A stretch of 15,598 nt of DNA from Oceanospirillaceae bacterium. GTDB taxonomy: Bacteria > Pseudomonadota > Gammaproteobacteria > Pseudomonadales > Balneatricaceae. The notes under the pieces were generated by a model, which was given only the letters and a program-made list of their open reading frames with translations, made no database searches and had not been told where the DNA came from. The position numbers and the translations under genes were made by a program. Shown piece after piece: positions 1 to 7,286 of this stretch. Each line of letters begins with the position of its first letter. Positions within the stretch are counted from its first letter, which is position 1. The stretch covers positions 11,204 to 26,801 of the forward strand of contig DPHD01000074.1 in assembly GCA_003523085.1 (NCBI GenBank), given 5' to 3'.

Positions 1-486
1 CCGTTTATATTTGGCCGCGGCGGCGAAGAGATCGAAACCTTAGCCGAACAACAGGTGCCATTTCAAGTGGTGCCGGGAATAACCGCAGCCAGTGGCTGTT
101 CGGCCTACTCGGGTATCCCGTTAACCCATCGGGATTATGCCCAGTCGGTGCGCTTTGTCACCGGCCAGCTACGCGACGGCAGCGTCGACTTGGCATGGCC
201 AGAGCTGGTGGTAGAGGGCCAGACCTTGGTGTTTTATATGGGCCTTAAAGGTTTACCCTACATTTGCCAGCAGCTCATTGCCCATGGCATGGATGCCGCA
301 ATGCCGGTGGCGTTAATAGAAAAAGGTACCACCCAGGACCAGCGGGTATTGGTGTCCGATTTAACCGGACTGCCCGACATGATTGAAGCCGAGCAGGTTA
401 TGTCGCCGTCACTATTTGTAGTCGGGCGCGTGGTGAGTTTACATGCTAAACTGGCTTGGTTCGCATCGGAGCGAGAAGCCGGTTAA
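1..486 (+). CDS. cysG: Uroporphyrinogen-III C-methyltransferase (CysG C-terminal domain), 5' end missing
   Basis: The frame is open from base 1 and ends at TAA (484-486), so only the last 161 residues are present. The SAM-dependent enzyme methylates uroporphyrinogen III at C2 and C7 to make precorrin-2, the branch point to siroheme and cobalamin. Visible family motifs are FGRGGEE near the start, PGITAASGCSAYSGIPLTHR, the FYMG motif, PVALIEKGT and a C-terminal VVGRVVSLHAKLAWF. The order and wording closely follow the C-terminal half of E. coli CysG, including an ending that resembles its RDKLNWF tail. Whether the N-terminal dehydrogenase/ferrochelatase half (full CysG) precedes it, or this is a stand-alone CobA/SUMT, cannot be told because the gene runs off the window. 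A coiled-coil protein gene follows after 12 bases. The activity is secure; the gene symbol is less so. Confidence 0.9.
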   Translation, partial: PFIFGRGGEEIETLAEQQVPFQVVPGITAASGCSAYSGIPLTHRDYAQSVRFVTGQLRDGSVDLAWPELVVEGQTLVFYMGLKGLPYICQQLIAHGMDAAMPVALIEKGTTQDQRVLVSDLTGLPDMIEAEQVMSPSLFVVGRVVSLHAKLAWFASEREAG

Positions 487-498
487 GAGGGTTTTAAT

Positions 499-984
499 AT
501 GAGCAAACAAACAGAGCAAGAGCTCGCTAAACTGCTAAAGCAATGTGAATCTGCCTTGCATGTATATGCGGATAAAACTGGCGCCTCTGTATTTGCCGAA
601 GCCCTCAATGAACCCATTTCCTCTCGCACAGGGGCTGTTAAAGCTTTGTCCGATAAGGCCTTAGCTAACATGGCCAAAGGCCTGGAAGGCTCAACTGCCG
701 ATGCCAACGAACGTATGGCCAAGCTAGAAGCCAAGTTAGCCGCCAAAGCCAACGACCTAGAAGAACTTAAGCTCCAGCGCGAAGCCTTAGCTTTGGAGCA
801 AGAACAAGAACGCCAAGCCGGCTTAGAAAACAAACGCCAAGCGATGTTTCGTGGTGGTAAAAAGAAACCGATTGGGCAGCCTGGCGCAGCAGAAGCAACC
901 ACGTCCGAAACAAATGCAGAGGCTATTATAAGTGGCGAACGTATTGTCCTTGGTAAAATGAAGTTCGGTAGCCGTCTCCGCTAA
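499..984 (+). CDS. Hypothetical coiled-coil protein, 161 aa
   Basis: I do not recognise this protein. It has no signal peptide or membrane segment. An N-terminal helical part (about residues 1-60, starting MSKQTEQELAKLLKQC) is followed by a long charged Ala/Glu/Lys/Leu-rich stretch (about 65-115) with heptad-like spacing, typical of a coiled coil. Next come a basic patch MFRGGKKKP (about 115-123), a low-complexity Ala/Thr/Glu linker and a short basic tail ending GSRLR. The start is supported by an AAGAGG ribosome-binding sequence about 8 bases before the ATG. It begins 12 bases after cysG and ends 25 bases before the exporter gene, so cotranscription is likely. A cytosolic scaffold or nucleic-acid-associated protein is possible from the basic patch, but that is only inference. 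The antisense open frame across it looks like a compositional shadow. Confidence 0.75.
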   Translation: MSKQTEQELAKLLKQCESALHVYADKTGASVFAEALNEPISSRTGAVKALSDKALANMAKGLEGSTADANERMAKLEAKLAAKANDLEELKLQREALALEQEQERQAGLENKRQAMFRGGKKKPIGQPGAAEATTSETNAEAIISGERIVLGKMKFGSRLR

Positions 985-1009
985 ATACCGCCCATAGCAG
1001 GATGCTAGT

Positions 1010-1882
1010 ATGCCCCCCATACACCAAATTTTAGCCATTTTTGTCGCCCTCATCTGGGGCACCAACTTTGTTTTTATCGAATTGGGGTTAGACGATTTAC
1101 CACCCTTCTTATTTGCTACCCTGCGCTTTACCTTCGCCGCCCTACCGCTAATATTTTTTCTACCTCGGCCACAGGTACCCTGGCGTTATTTGATTGCCTA
1201 TGGCGTACTCATTGGTTTTGGCCAATTTGGCCTGCTGTTCTGGGTTATGGGCAGCCACATGTCACCGGGGCTGGCGTCGTTGGTGATTCAAGTACAGGCC
1301 GTATTCACCATCCTTTTGGCTGTGCTACTGTTTAATGAGCGCGTGCAGTTTCAACAACTCATCGCCTTAGCAATCTCGTTTGCCGGTATCGGCCTCATTG
1401 CCGCCCAAGGTAACACCGACGCCACGAGCATTGGTTTGGCCGTCATTTTAATTGCTGCCTTAAGTTGGGCAGCGGGTAACTTGGTTGCCAAACATGCGGG
1501 AAAAGTTAACATCATCGCCTTTTTAGCTTGGTCATCGGTATTTGCGGTGCCGCCGCTAGCCCTTATGTCGTACTATTTTGAAGGCCTAGAGGTGATTAGC
1601 ACGAGCCTAGTGTCTGCCAGTTGGCAAGCTTGGGGCATCGTACTGTGGCAAACCCTTGGCAACACCTTACTCGGTTATGGTTTGTGGAATATGTTATTAC
1701 AACGCCATGCCGCAGCCTTAGTCGCGCCGTGGGCCTTACTGGTGCCGGTATTTGGCATGAGTGCATCGAGCTTGGTATTGGGTGAGTCCATGCCATGGTG
1801 GAAGTGGCTTGCTGCGACCCTCATTATTGCCGGCTTGGTACTCAATTTACGCGCTACCCAACGCCCCCGATCCAACCCTTAA
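1010..1882 (+). CDS. eamA: EamA/DMT-family exporter, probable O-acetylserine/cysteine exporter
   Basis: The 290-residue protein is almost wholly hydrophobic, with about ten membrane helices arranged as two EamA repeats (roughly residues 5-135 and 140-280), the standard drug/metabolite-transporter architecture and length. The first repeat contains ALIWGTNFVFIELGL, a PPFLFATLRF segment, a GLASLVIQVQAVFTILLA segment and the NERV motif. The second has ALSWAAGNLVAKHAG and APWALLVPVFGMSAS followed by a GES motif. This pattern follows E. coli EamA, an inner-membrane exporter of O-acetylserine and cysteine, more closely than generic members as I recall them. The ATG has an AGGA about 7 bases upstream. 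It sits in the cysG plus-strand cluster; siroheme is needed for sulfite reduction, so a sulfur theme is conceivable but inferred. The family assignment is firm; the substrate is tentative. Confidence 0.8.
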   Translation: MPPIHQILAIFVALIWGTNFVFIELGLDDLPPFLFATLRFTFAALPLIFFLPRPQVPWRYLIAYGVLIGFGQFGLLFWVMGSHMSPGLASLVIQVQAVFTILLAVLLFNERVQFQQLIALAISFAGIGLIAAQGNTDATSIGLAVILIAALSWAAGNLVAKHAGKVNIIAFLAWSSVFAVPPLALMSYYFEGLEVISTSLVSASWQAWGIVLWQTLGNTLLGYGLWNMLLQRHAAALVAPWALLVPVFGMSASSLVLGESMPWWKWLAATLIIAGLVLNLRATQRPRSNP

Positions 1883-1895
1883 CAAAGAACTGGTT

Positions 1896-3884
1896 ATGAA
1901 TTTTTTGCCCCGCCGTGTACAGTATTTGCTCGCTCTAACCCTCGCACTTTGGTGTATGCAGGGCCTGTTTAGATTGTTGTTTTGGGCTCAAATTTCCGAC
2001 TTACCACTAGCCGCCGAACCCCATTTATTAAAAGCCTTTTGGGTGGGCTTACGGTTTGATTTACGGGTGTCGTTATTAGCCGCTATGGCAACGCTCCCAT
2101 GGCTGTTGCTGCCACGTTTTAGTGCCGTTAATTACACCTTGTTACGGCGCTTATTGAGCTACTGATTTGGCTTTATCTTATTGGCAATATTATTAGTTTA
2201 TGTGTTCGACGCGGGCCACTATTTATACCTTAGTAAACGTTTAGATGCGTCTGTCACACGCTTTAGTAGCGATCTGGCCATTTCGACCGCTATGCTTTGG
2301 CAGTCTTATCCAGTGCTGCAAATTTGCTTAGGCACCGCCGTAATCTGGGGGCTGGGTTATGGTTTCCATAGCCGCCTAATTCTACCCTTGTTACAACAGC
2401 CAAAATCAAGCCGCCGTTGGTACATCAACAGCGTTCACATAGTGGTGATCGGTGCGCTGTTTTTGTTAATCCTGTTAGGTCGTTGGTCGCTTGTGCCGCT
2501 GCGCTGGAACCATGCTTTTTTCAACGGCAATGCCCAAGTCGCCGCACTGGGTCTTAACCCTTTTGTGTGGGTGTATGACACAGCACGTTTTAGTACTACC
2601 ACCGCCACCAAAGACGATCTAGCGCCGCACTTTAAAACCTTGTCGCAATTACTTGGGGCCAACCTTCCCAGTGATTCTGCCTCTGGCCTAGATCGTTGGG
2701 TCACACCCACGGCACCGGTGGTGCAAGCACAGCAAACCCCGCCCAATATCGTTATTGTATTTATGGAAAGTCTAGGTGCCAGCCACATTGGTGCTTATGG
2801 CAACGGCCTTAACCCCACGCCACACATCGATCAACTCATCAAACAATCTCGCTGGTATCCGCATTTCAATGTGCCTGCCCGCTCGACTGCTAAAAGTGTA
2901 TTTACGTCTATTACTGGCATTCCTGACGTTTCGGCCGTTAAAACCGCCACCCGCAATCCTTATATTACCCATCAGCGCTCCGTCATCAATAATTTTAAGG
3001 ATCACCAGAAACACTATATGTTAGGTGGCAGTGCAGGTTGGGCCAATATGAGCGCCCTGATTCACAACAGCATTGAAGGCGTCACTCTGTACGAGGAAAA
3101 GTATTGGAATTCGACCATCGTTGACGTTTGGGGCATCTCCGACCACTCACTAATTAAGGAGGCGGGGGCTATCTTAACCCAAGCCAAGCAGCCCTTCTTA
3201 GGTTACATTCAAACCGCAGCTAATCATGAGCCTTATACCATTGCCGATGATAATAGTGGCTTTGCAGTAGTTGACGTGGCGAAAACGCAGCTCAAGCAAA
3301 ATGGCTTTACCAGCCTAGAACAGTACAATGCCGTGCGCCTGCTGGATCATAATATTGGCAAAATGTTCGAGCAGTTCAAACAACAAAACCTATACGACAA
3401 CACCATTTTTGTCCTGTTTTCAGACCACCAAGCCTCGTCTGTTGAAGTGAGTCATCTGCCCCAGTATATCTTTGACTTTGGCATGGGAGAGCTCCCCGTT
3501 CCGCTCATTATTCACAATCCCAAACTCATCCCAGCCGAAGTCGACAATACCTTTGGCAGTTTGCCAGATTTGTTACCTACCATTGCCGGGCTATTTCCAC
3601 AGCCATACTTTAATACCACCCTCGGCCGTGACCTAGCCTGGGCCAAAGGTAGGGACTTGCCTAGTTATGGCTTTATCCAAGACAATCGCACCAGCGTCGC
3701 CTTTAACGATAAACACATCGCCCGCGTCAATCACATCAGCGGCGAAATCGTGAGCGCCGCCATTGATGCACACGGTATATCCCATGTTAGCGACCAAGCC
3801 AATACCATGGCAGACGCTGCCACCGCCTACTACCTGGCCGCTCAATACTTGCTAACAGCCAACGTAGCAAAACCCAGCATGTAG
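1896..3884 (+). pseudogene. Membrane sulfatase / LTA-synthase-like protein, interrupted by in-frame TGA at codon 90
   Basis: From the ATG at 1896 to TAG at 3882-3884 one frame runs for 662 codons, broken only by TGA at 2163-2165. The N-terminal part holds about five membrane helices (to about residue 200). The rest is an extracytoplasmic alkaline-phosphatase-superfamily domain. Residues below count the TGA as one: NIVIVFMES (Glu 291, metal ligand), the nucleophile region ARSTAKSVF (Thr 331), TAANHEPY (His 444) and FSDH (Asp 510, His 511). These match the metal site and Thr nucleophile of LtaS-type enzymes, which transfer phosphoglycerol or phosphoethanolamine to envelope glycans or lipids. 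The acceptor here is unknown. Continuity is clear: the residues after the stop (FGFILLAILLVYVFDAGHY) complete a typical helix. A TTG at 2181 could restart translation, giving 567 residues that lack the first helices. Possible explanations are recent nonsense mutation, readthrough or sequence error. The gene starts 13 bases after eamA. Confidence 0.8.
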
Positions 3885-3934
3885 TCTAAACTTAGTCGAT
3901 ATTACTCCTCCAACTATACCTATGAGAGATATCG

Positions 3935-4384
3935 ATGATAAAAAAGCTACACGTTTTATTAGTAAGTTTGGTGCTGAGCCAGGCTAGCCTAGGCAATGGC
4001 AGCAACACGGCAAGCGAAGGCTCCCTAGTGGGGTCTGTAGGCTCAGCTATGGTAGTGGCGGGCGGGGCTTCGGCCATCGCCGAGGTGATTGATGCCAGCG
4101 GGCATCTGGTGGTGGCCAGTGTCGAAACCTCGGGTGATCTTGTGGTACTCAGCCTAAACACGGTGATAGACGGTGTGCAGGGATCAGCCCAGGTGATCAT
4201 TGAGGCGTCATCTATGGCAGTGGCCAGTTCCGCATTAGTGGCTGGCAGCATAGTAGAAGTGACGTCTATAATGGCCGTAGGTGGCAGCTTGATGATTGGT
4301 CACTTGTTAGTGCACGCTGGGGAAGTCCTGTTGTTCATCCCGCAACACGCCTTAGCTCTGGGTTTACATAGCCACAAGTTATGA
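3935..4384 (+). CDS. Secreted Ala/Gly/Ser/Val-rich hypothetical protein, partner of DUF2145
   Basis: I do not recognise a named family. The 149-residue product starts MIKKLHVLLVSLVLSQASLG, a clear Sec signal peptide with likely cleavage around residue 20. The mature part is dominated by Ala, Gly, Ser and Val, has no cysteine and few charges, and shows loosely repeated strand-like units such as SGHLVVASVE and SGDLVVLSLN (about residues 55-75). A hydrophobic C-terminal section carries several His residues (GHLLVHAGEVLLF and HALALGLHSHKL). The gene's TGA stop (4382-4384) overlaps the ATG of the DUF2145 gene (4381) by 4 bases, indicating translational coupling, so the two products probably act together in the periplasm or outer envelope. 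The start is preceded by a weak GAGAG. Surface or outer-membrane association is inference only. Confidence 0.7.
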   Translation: MIKKLHVLLVSLVLSQASLGNGSNTASEGSLVGSVGSAMVVAGGASAIAEVIDASGHLVVASVETSGDLVVLSLNTVIDGVQGSAQVIIEASSMAVASSALVAGSIVEVTSIMAVGGSLMIGHLLVHAGEVLLFIPQHALALGLHSHKL

Positions 4385-5244
4385 CACAACTACGCTTTTT
4401 AGCCGCCGTTTTGGTACTGGCGCTCACCTTTGTTGCGCCCGCTCGCGGTGCGGCGTGCAGCGCTGAGCCGCCCAAGCAAAGTGAGTATTTACAAGCCATT
4501 CAGTTGGGTTTTGAAACTACACAGTACTTAGAAAAAGCCTACCAAGAACAGGGTGATATGGTGGTATTAATTGCCCGTATTGGGTCGTTAGCCTCCAGCA
4601 AACGTTTTCAACGCCAACTGAGCCCTTATTGGCAATACACCCACGCCGGGCTAGTGTTTAGGGATCACCCCAGCGGCCAATGGAGCGTGGTACACCTACT
4701 CAATACCTGCGGTGGCCAGTCGGCCATTTTTGAACAAGGGTTAATGCGTTTTTCGTTAGACAAACCAGACGTCTACGTGAATGCCATTGTGCACTTAAAA
4801 CCTCAGCTACAAGGTGCTTTGGCAGCCGTGGTGATTAAACAAAACCTCGCTCAGGCAATGTTCCAAGGTAGCCAATACAGCTCCATCTCCTATCCCTATA
4901 GCCTAGACTACCAAAATTCCAATGAGTACATTTTGATGTTGCTAGCAGCCGCCATGGCACCTGAATCCAACCAACCGAATAACCGCCAGCAAAGCATGGG
5001 GTATTTTCTCAATTCCAAGCTAAAGGCGGCTTTTCAGCCAGAACTGGTAAAAGTGGGGGTATTTGAAAGTCTCGGTAGTAGCTTGGGTTTAGGACCGAGC
5101 AATGCCACCTTAAAGGATCACACTCGCCAAGAGCGACGTAACGGCAAAATGGAGTTTGTGTCGGTGGGCAGTTTAGTTCACTGGCTCACTCAATTAGGCC
5201 AGGTCACCCATCATCGAGAGATCCACCTTAATAGAAAAAATTAA
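4381..5244 (+). CDS. DUF2145 family secreted protein
   Basis: The 287-residue protein has an N-terminal Sec signal peptide (about residues 1-24, cleaved near ARGAAC). Family-like motifs follow in order: DMVVLIARIGS (59-69), WQYTHAGLVFRD (84-95), VVHLLNTCGG (103-112), and an SSISYPYSLDYQNSNEYILM stretch (about 167-186). This order is that of DUF2145 proteins as I know them; their biochemical function is not established. The THAG His (88) followed later by the YQNSNEY segment is reminiscent of permuted papain-like (YiiX/NlpC-P60-type) proteins, with Ser 180 where those have the nucleophilic Cys; that comparison is inference. The gene is translationally coupled to the preceding secreted protein (4-base overlap). 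Its 3' end overlaps the oppositely oriented nickel/cobalt transporter gene by 17 bases. Confidence 0.8.
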   Translation: MTQLRFLAAVLVLALTFVAPARGAACSAEPPKQSEYLQAIQLGFETTQYLEKAYQEQGDMVVLIARIGSLASSKRFQRQLSPYWQYTHAGLVFRDHPSGQWSVVHLLNTCGGQSAIFEQGLMRFSLDKPDVYVNAIVHLKPQLQGALAAVVIKQNLAQAMFQGSQYSSISYPYSLDYQNSNEYILMLLAAAMAPESNQPNNRQQSMGYFLNSKLKAAFQPELVKVGVFESLGSSLGLGPSNATLKDHTRQERRNGKMEFVSVGSLVHWLTQLGQVTHHREIHLNRKN

Positions 5245-5932
5245 ACACCATCACGCTGCCTAGCCCAGACGTACCGATACCAATACCCAACTGCAGGTAG
5301 CCTGTAAGCCGCTCGATGCGGCGGCTAGACAGGCTAAACGGCAAACTAATGGCGGCCGATAGCAGGGCCATACCGGCAATGGAACCGATGCCAAACAACA
5401 ACATATAGCCCAACCCTAACCAGAGGTTTTGGGCCGCATTAAGCGTTAATACCACCAATGCAGCAGAACCTGCCATACCATGCATAATACCAATCATTAA
5501 TGTACGCATGGGGAAGGGGCTGGCGTGTTGGTGTTGGTGTTGGTGCGCGCTGGCGTCTGAATGGGCCATATCGGCATGGTGTTGGTGGGCGTGTAAATGG
5601 CGTTTGCCGTGGTGTTGGTGCACATGAAAATGCACCCCATTGCGGCGCATGCGCCACAATACATCAACCCCCAAGTACAACAACATAAAACCCACGGCAC
5701 ACTCTAACATGGAGGCCATTTGGTCCGGGATTAGCGTGTCGGCTAGCAGCGCAATAGTACCAAATAAAAACAAGGTAATGGTGTGGCCTAGGCCCCAAAT
5801 GGCGCCATGGCGCAGGGCCGCGGTTTTACCTTGTTTTTGCGTCACTATCGACGCCACTGCAGCCACATGATCGGCTTCTAACGCGTGGCGCAGACCGATC
5901 ATAAAACCCACAATGAGGACACTTAATTCCAC
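5228..5932 (-). CDS. Nickel/cobalt transporter, NiCoT/UreH type, with His-rich loop
   Basis: The 234-residue membrane protein has about six helices. Its first helix carries RHALEADHVAAV (His16-x4-Asp21-His22), the HX4DH signature of nickel/cobalt permeases, and the second has GLGHTITLFLFG. Between helices 3 and 4 a loop (about residues 97-138) contains about 15 histidines and probably binds metal. GIMHGMAGSAALVVLTLNAA (149-168) is typical of UreH-like members. The GTG start (5930-5932) follows directly on the TAA of the upstream gene, with GAAGG just before it, so it is translated as part of the riboswitch-led operon. The position downstream of a cobalamin riboswitch and cbtBA makes cobalt for B12 synthesis the likely substrate; nickel cannot be excluded. 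A 6-bp tandem repeat (GTGTTG, three copies at 5525-5542 on the plus strand) encodes part of the His-Gln run. Confidence 0.82.
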   Translation of the reverse strand: MELSVLIVGFMIGLRHALEADHVAAVASIVTQKQGKTAALRHGAIWGLGHTITLFLFGTIALLADTLIPDQMASMLECAVGFMLLYLGVDVLWRMRRNGVHFHVHQHHGKRHLHAHQHHADMAHSDASAHQHQHQHASPFPMRTLMIGIMHGMAGSAALVVLTLNAAQNLWLGLGYMLLFGIGSIAGMALLSAAISLPFSLSSRRIERLTGYLQLGIGIGTSGLGSVMVFNFFY

Positions 5933-6286
5933 TTAGCTACCTTCTTTAATTAGTCGTTGCAGGCGGTAAATGCTTTGGTCCACCTGTTGTTGATTATCGA
6001 CAATCACCACCTCACCCCCCCAAGCCCTTAATCGTACCTGAGTCTGCTGACCATAGAGGTTTTGTCTAAAGCCACGGTAAGGCTGAACGGGCGCCCCGTG
6101 GGCTGTCGGCATATTGACTAGCGCAAAGTCGTACAAGGCAGGTAAGGTAAATTGCAAACCCGCGGCCGTCATCTCTAGCCCTGAAGGGCTGCCTAAAAGC
6201 CGACTAGCTAACGTGTTTGGTTGTTGCAAATAACAACCAAACACCGATTCCACCACATAGTCATAGACATGCGCTTGCGTAGCCAA
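5933..6286 (-). CDS. Hypothetical protein in the cobalamin-riboswitch operon, 117 aa
   Basis: I cannot assign this protein to a family. It lies between cbtA (4-base gap) and the NiCoT/UreH gene (stop TAA directly followed by the next GTG). It shows no signal peptide, membrane helix or obvious metal-binding cluster: there is one Cys, and His is scarce. The central part LPALYDFALVNMPTAH is followed by YRGFRQNLYGQQTQVRLRAW and a hydrophobic strand VVIVDN, ending in a charged helix. A small alpha/beta soluble protein is plausible. The start is uncertain. TTG at 6284-6286 is the only good candidate, since the frame upstream to a stop near 6325 shows no ATG or GTG, and its ribosome-binding site is weak, suggesting coupling to cbtA. 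Its position makes it a candidate accessory factor of cobalt uptake or B12 metabolism, by context only. Confidence 0.65.
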   Translation of the reverse strand: MATQAHVYDYVVESVFGCYLQQPNTLASRLLGSPSGLEMTAAGLQFTLPALYDFALVNMPTAHGAPVQPYRGFRQNLYGQQTQVRLRAWGGEVVIVDNQQQVDQSIYRLQRLIKEGS

Positions 6287-6290
6287 AATA

Positions 6291-7010
6291 CTAAGCTTTA
6301 ATAAATCGCTTGGCTGCGTAGGCTGTTAAACCTCCTAGCGTGAGCCAGAATAAACCATTGGCTACAGCAGTGGCATAGATAAACTGAGACTGAAGGTCTT
6401 CTAAGGTAGCCACGGCTTGTGCATCTGGGTGTAAAAAGCCATGCACCTCTGGTTGCGGTGCACCCACAACCCAAGGGGCTGCAACAAATATTACAGCCGC
6501 CACTTTAGCCATACCGGGCAAAAACACCAAACTAGCAATAGCAAGGCCCGTGGCCACCACGGCCAAAACCCACCACGCCTGACGGCCTTCTAGAGCAGCG
6601 GCTTCCATACTGGGGATTTCTGGCGACAAACCTAAGGCAGGCACTACAAAAAATGTCAGGTAGCCTGCCAAACCCCAACCCAAGCCTGCTAACCACGAAA
6701 TGTTGAGCTGGGCTTTGTCGCGGGCCATAAACATAGCGGCCAACAAAATCATTGCAAAACCAAACGCCGACAGAACGTTTGAAAGCACGGTATAACCTGT
6801 GCGTTCCATGCCGTCTGCAGGGCTCCAGGCTTCCTCGTTGTGGGAATGGGTATGGCCATCGTTTTGCGCTGCCACGACTTCTGGCTCGGCAATTTCGAAA
6901 ACTTCGGCCGCATAAATAATGGGGGACACGTGTAACGCTTGCACAGCACTCAAAACTAAACCTGCAACCAAGGCAACGCCTAGCGCAGTTAACACCATAG
7001 AACGGAACAT
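6291..7010 (-). CDS. cbtA: CbtA, cobalt transporter subunit
   Basis: The 239-residue product has about five membrane helices in the arrangement of CbtA, a predicted cobalt permease component known mainly from B12-riboswitch regulons. A first helix (MVLTALGVALVAGLVLSAVQ) is followed by a periplasmic His-containing segment DGHTHSHNEEAWSPADG (about 51-67). Then come GLGWGLAGYLTFFVVPALGL with the SPEIPSME motif (about 129-136), and a conserved PQPEVHGFLHPDAQA loop (about 185-199) before the last helix. It starts at ATG 7008-7010, 33 bases after cbtB, and ends with TAG 4 bases before the next gene. Expression is expected to be repressed by adenosylcobalamin through the riboswitch upstream of cbtB. 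Confidence 0.9.
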   Translation of the reverse strand: MFRSMVLTALGVALVAGLVLSAVQALHVSPIIYAAEVFEIAEPEVVAAQNDGHTHSHNEEAWSPADGMERTGYTVLSNVLSAFGFAMILLAAMFMARDKAQLNISWLAGLGWGLAGYLTFFVVPALGLSPEIPSMEAAALEGRQAWWVLAVVATGLAIASLVFLPGMAKVAAVIFVAAPWVVGAPQPEVHGFLHPDAQAVATLEDLQSQFIYATAVANGLFWLTLGGLTAYAAKRFIKA

Positions 7011-7043
7011 AAATTAAAACCTAATTAGTACGAGGCTACGCCC

Positions 7044-7229
7044 TTAATGGCAAGGAAAAGCAAACGAGTGACGAGTATCGTGGGCAGCATTGTGTGCCAC
7101 GTCCATCGGCGCAAAACCAACACCCATCAGTACCACCATACCCAAAATTGCCGCAGCAACCATTTGAACGCTGGTGCTGGCTAAGGCTTGGCTGGATGCT
7201 TGTGTGTTAGTAACGGTAGAAGTTGTCAT
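7044..7229 (-). CDS. cbtB: CbtB, small cobalt transporter subunit
   Basis: The 61-residue product starts MTTSTVTNTQAS, has one membrane helix (VQMVAAAILGMVVLMGVGFAP) and ends with the characteristic CbtB tail VAHNAAHDTRHSFAFPCH, whose His and Cys residues probably bind Co2+. Length, single helix and the HDxRHxxxFPCH ending are diagnostic for the family. The ATG at 7227-7229 is chosen over a GTG 12 bases upstream, because GGAG (7236-7239) lies 6 bases before it, ideal Shine-Dalgarno spacing. It is the first gene of the operon, so riboswitch control acts on it directly; a small hairpin abuts its ribosome-binding site. Confidence 0.92.
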   Translation of the reverse strand: MTTSTVTNTQASSQALASTSVQMVAAAILGMVVLMGVGFAPMDVAHNAAHDTRHSFAFPCH

Positions 7230-7286
7230 GTATTTCTCCACGTGCTCACCCGCACGATAAATCTAATGATAAAGGGTGTTTAACCC
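7230..7286 (-). promoter_or_regulatory. Riboswitch expression platform: hairpin abutting the cbtB ribosome-binding site
   Basis: Minus-strand RNA contains CGTGC-GGGTGA-GCACG (7241-7256), a 5-bp stem ending two bases from GGAG (7236-7239), the Shine-Dalgarno of cbtB. A weak GGGT/ACCC stem lies upstream (7274-7286). No uridine run follows either stem, which suggests control of translation initiation rather than transcription termination. Pairing between the aptamer loop and this region was not modelled. Confidence 0.5.

Noticed and set aside
483..902. 139-residue open frame antisense to the coiled-coil gene
   Set aside because: It is a low-complexity Ser/Ala/Leu shadow of the coiled-coil codons, with no ribosome-binding site or family resemblance; the plus-strand gene has both spacing and a Shine-Dalgarno.
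5500..5688. Open frames opposite the His-rich loop of the cobalt transporter
   Set aside because: They come from the repetitive His/Gln codons read on the other strand or in shifted frames and show no family features.
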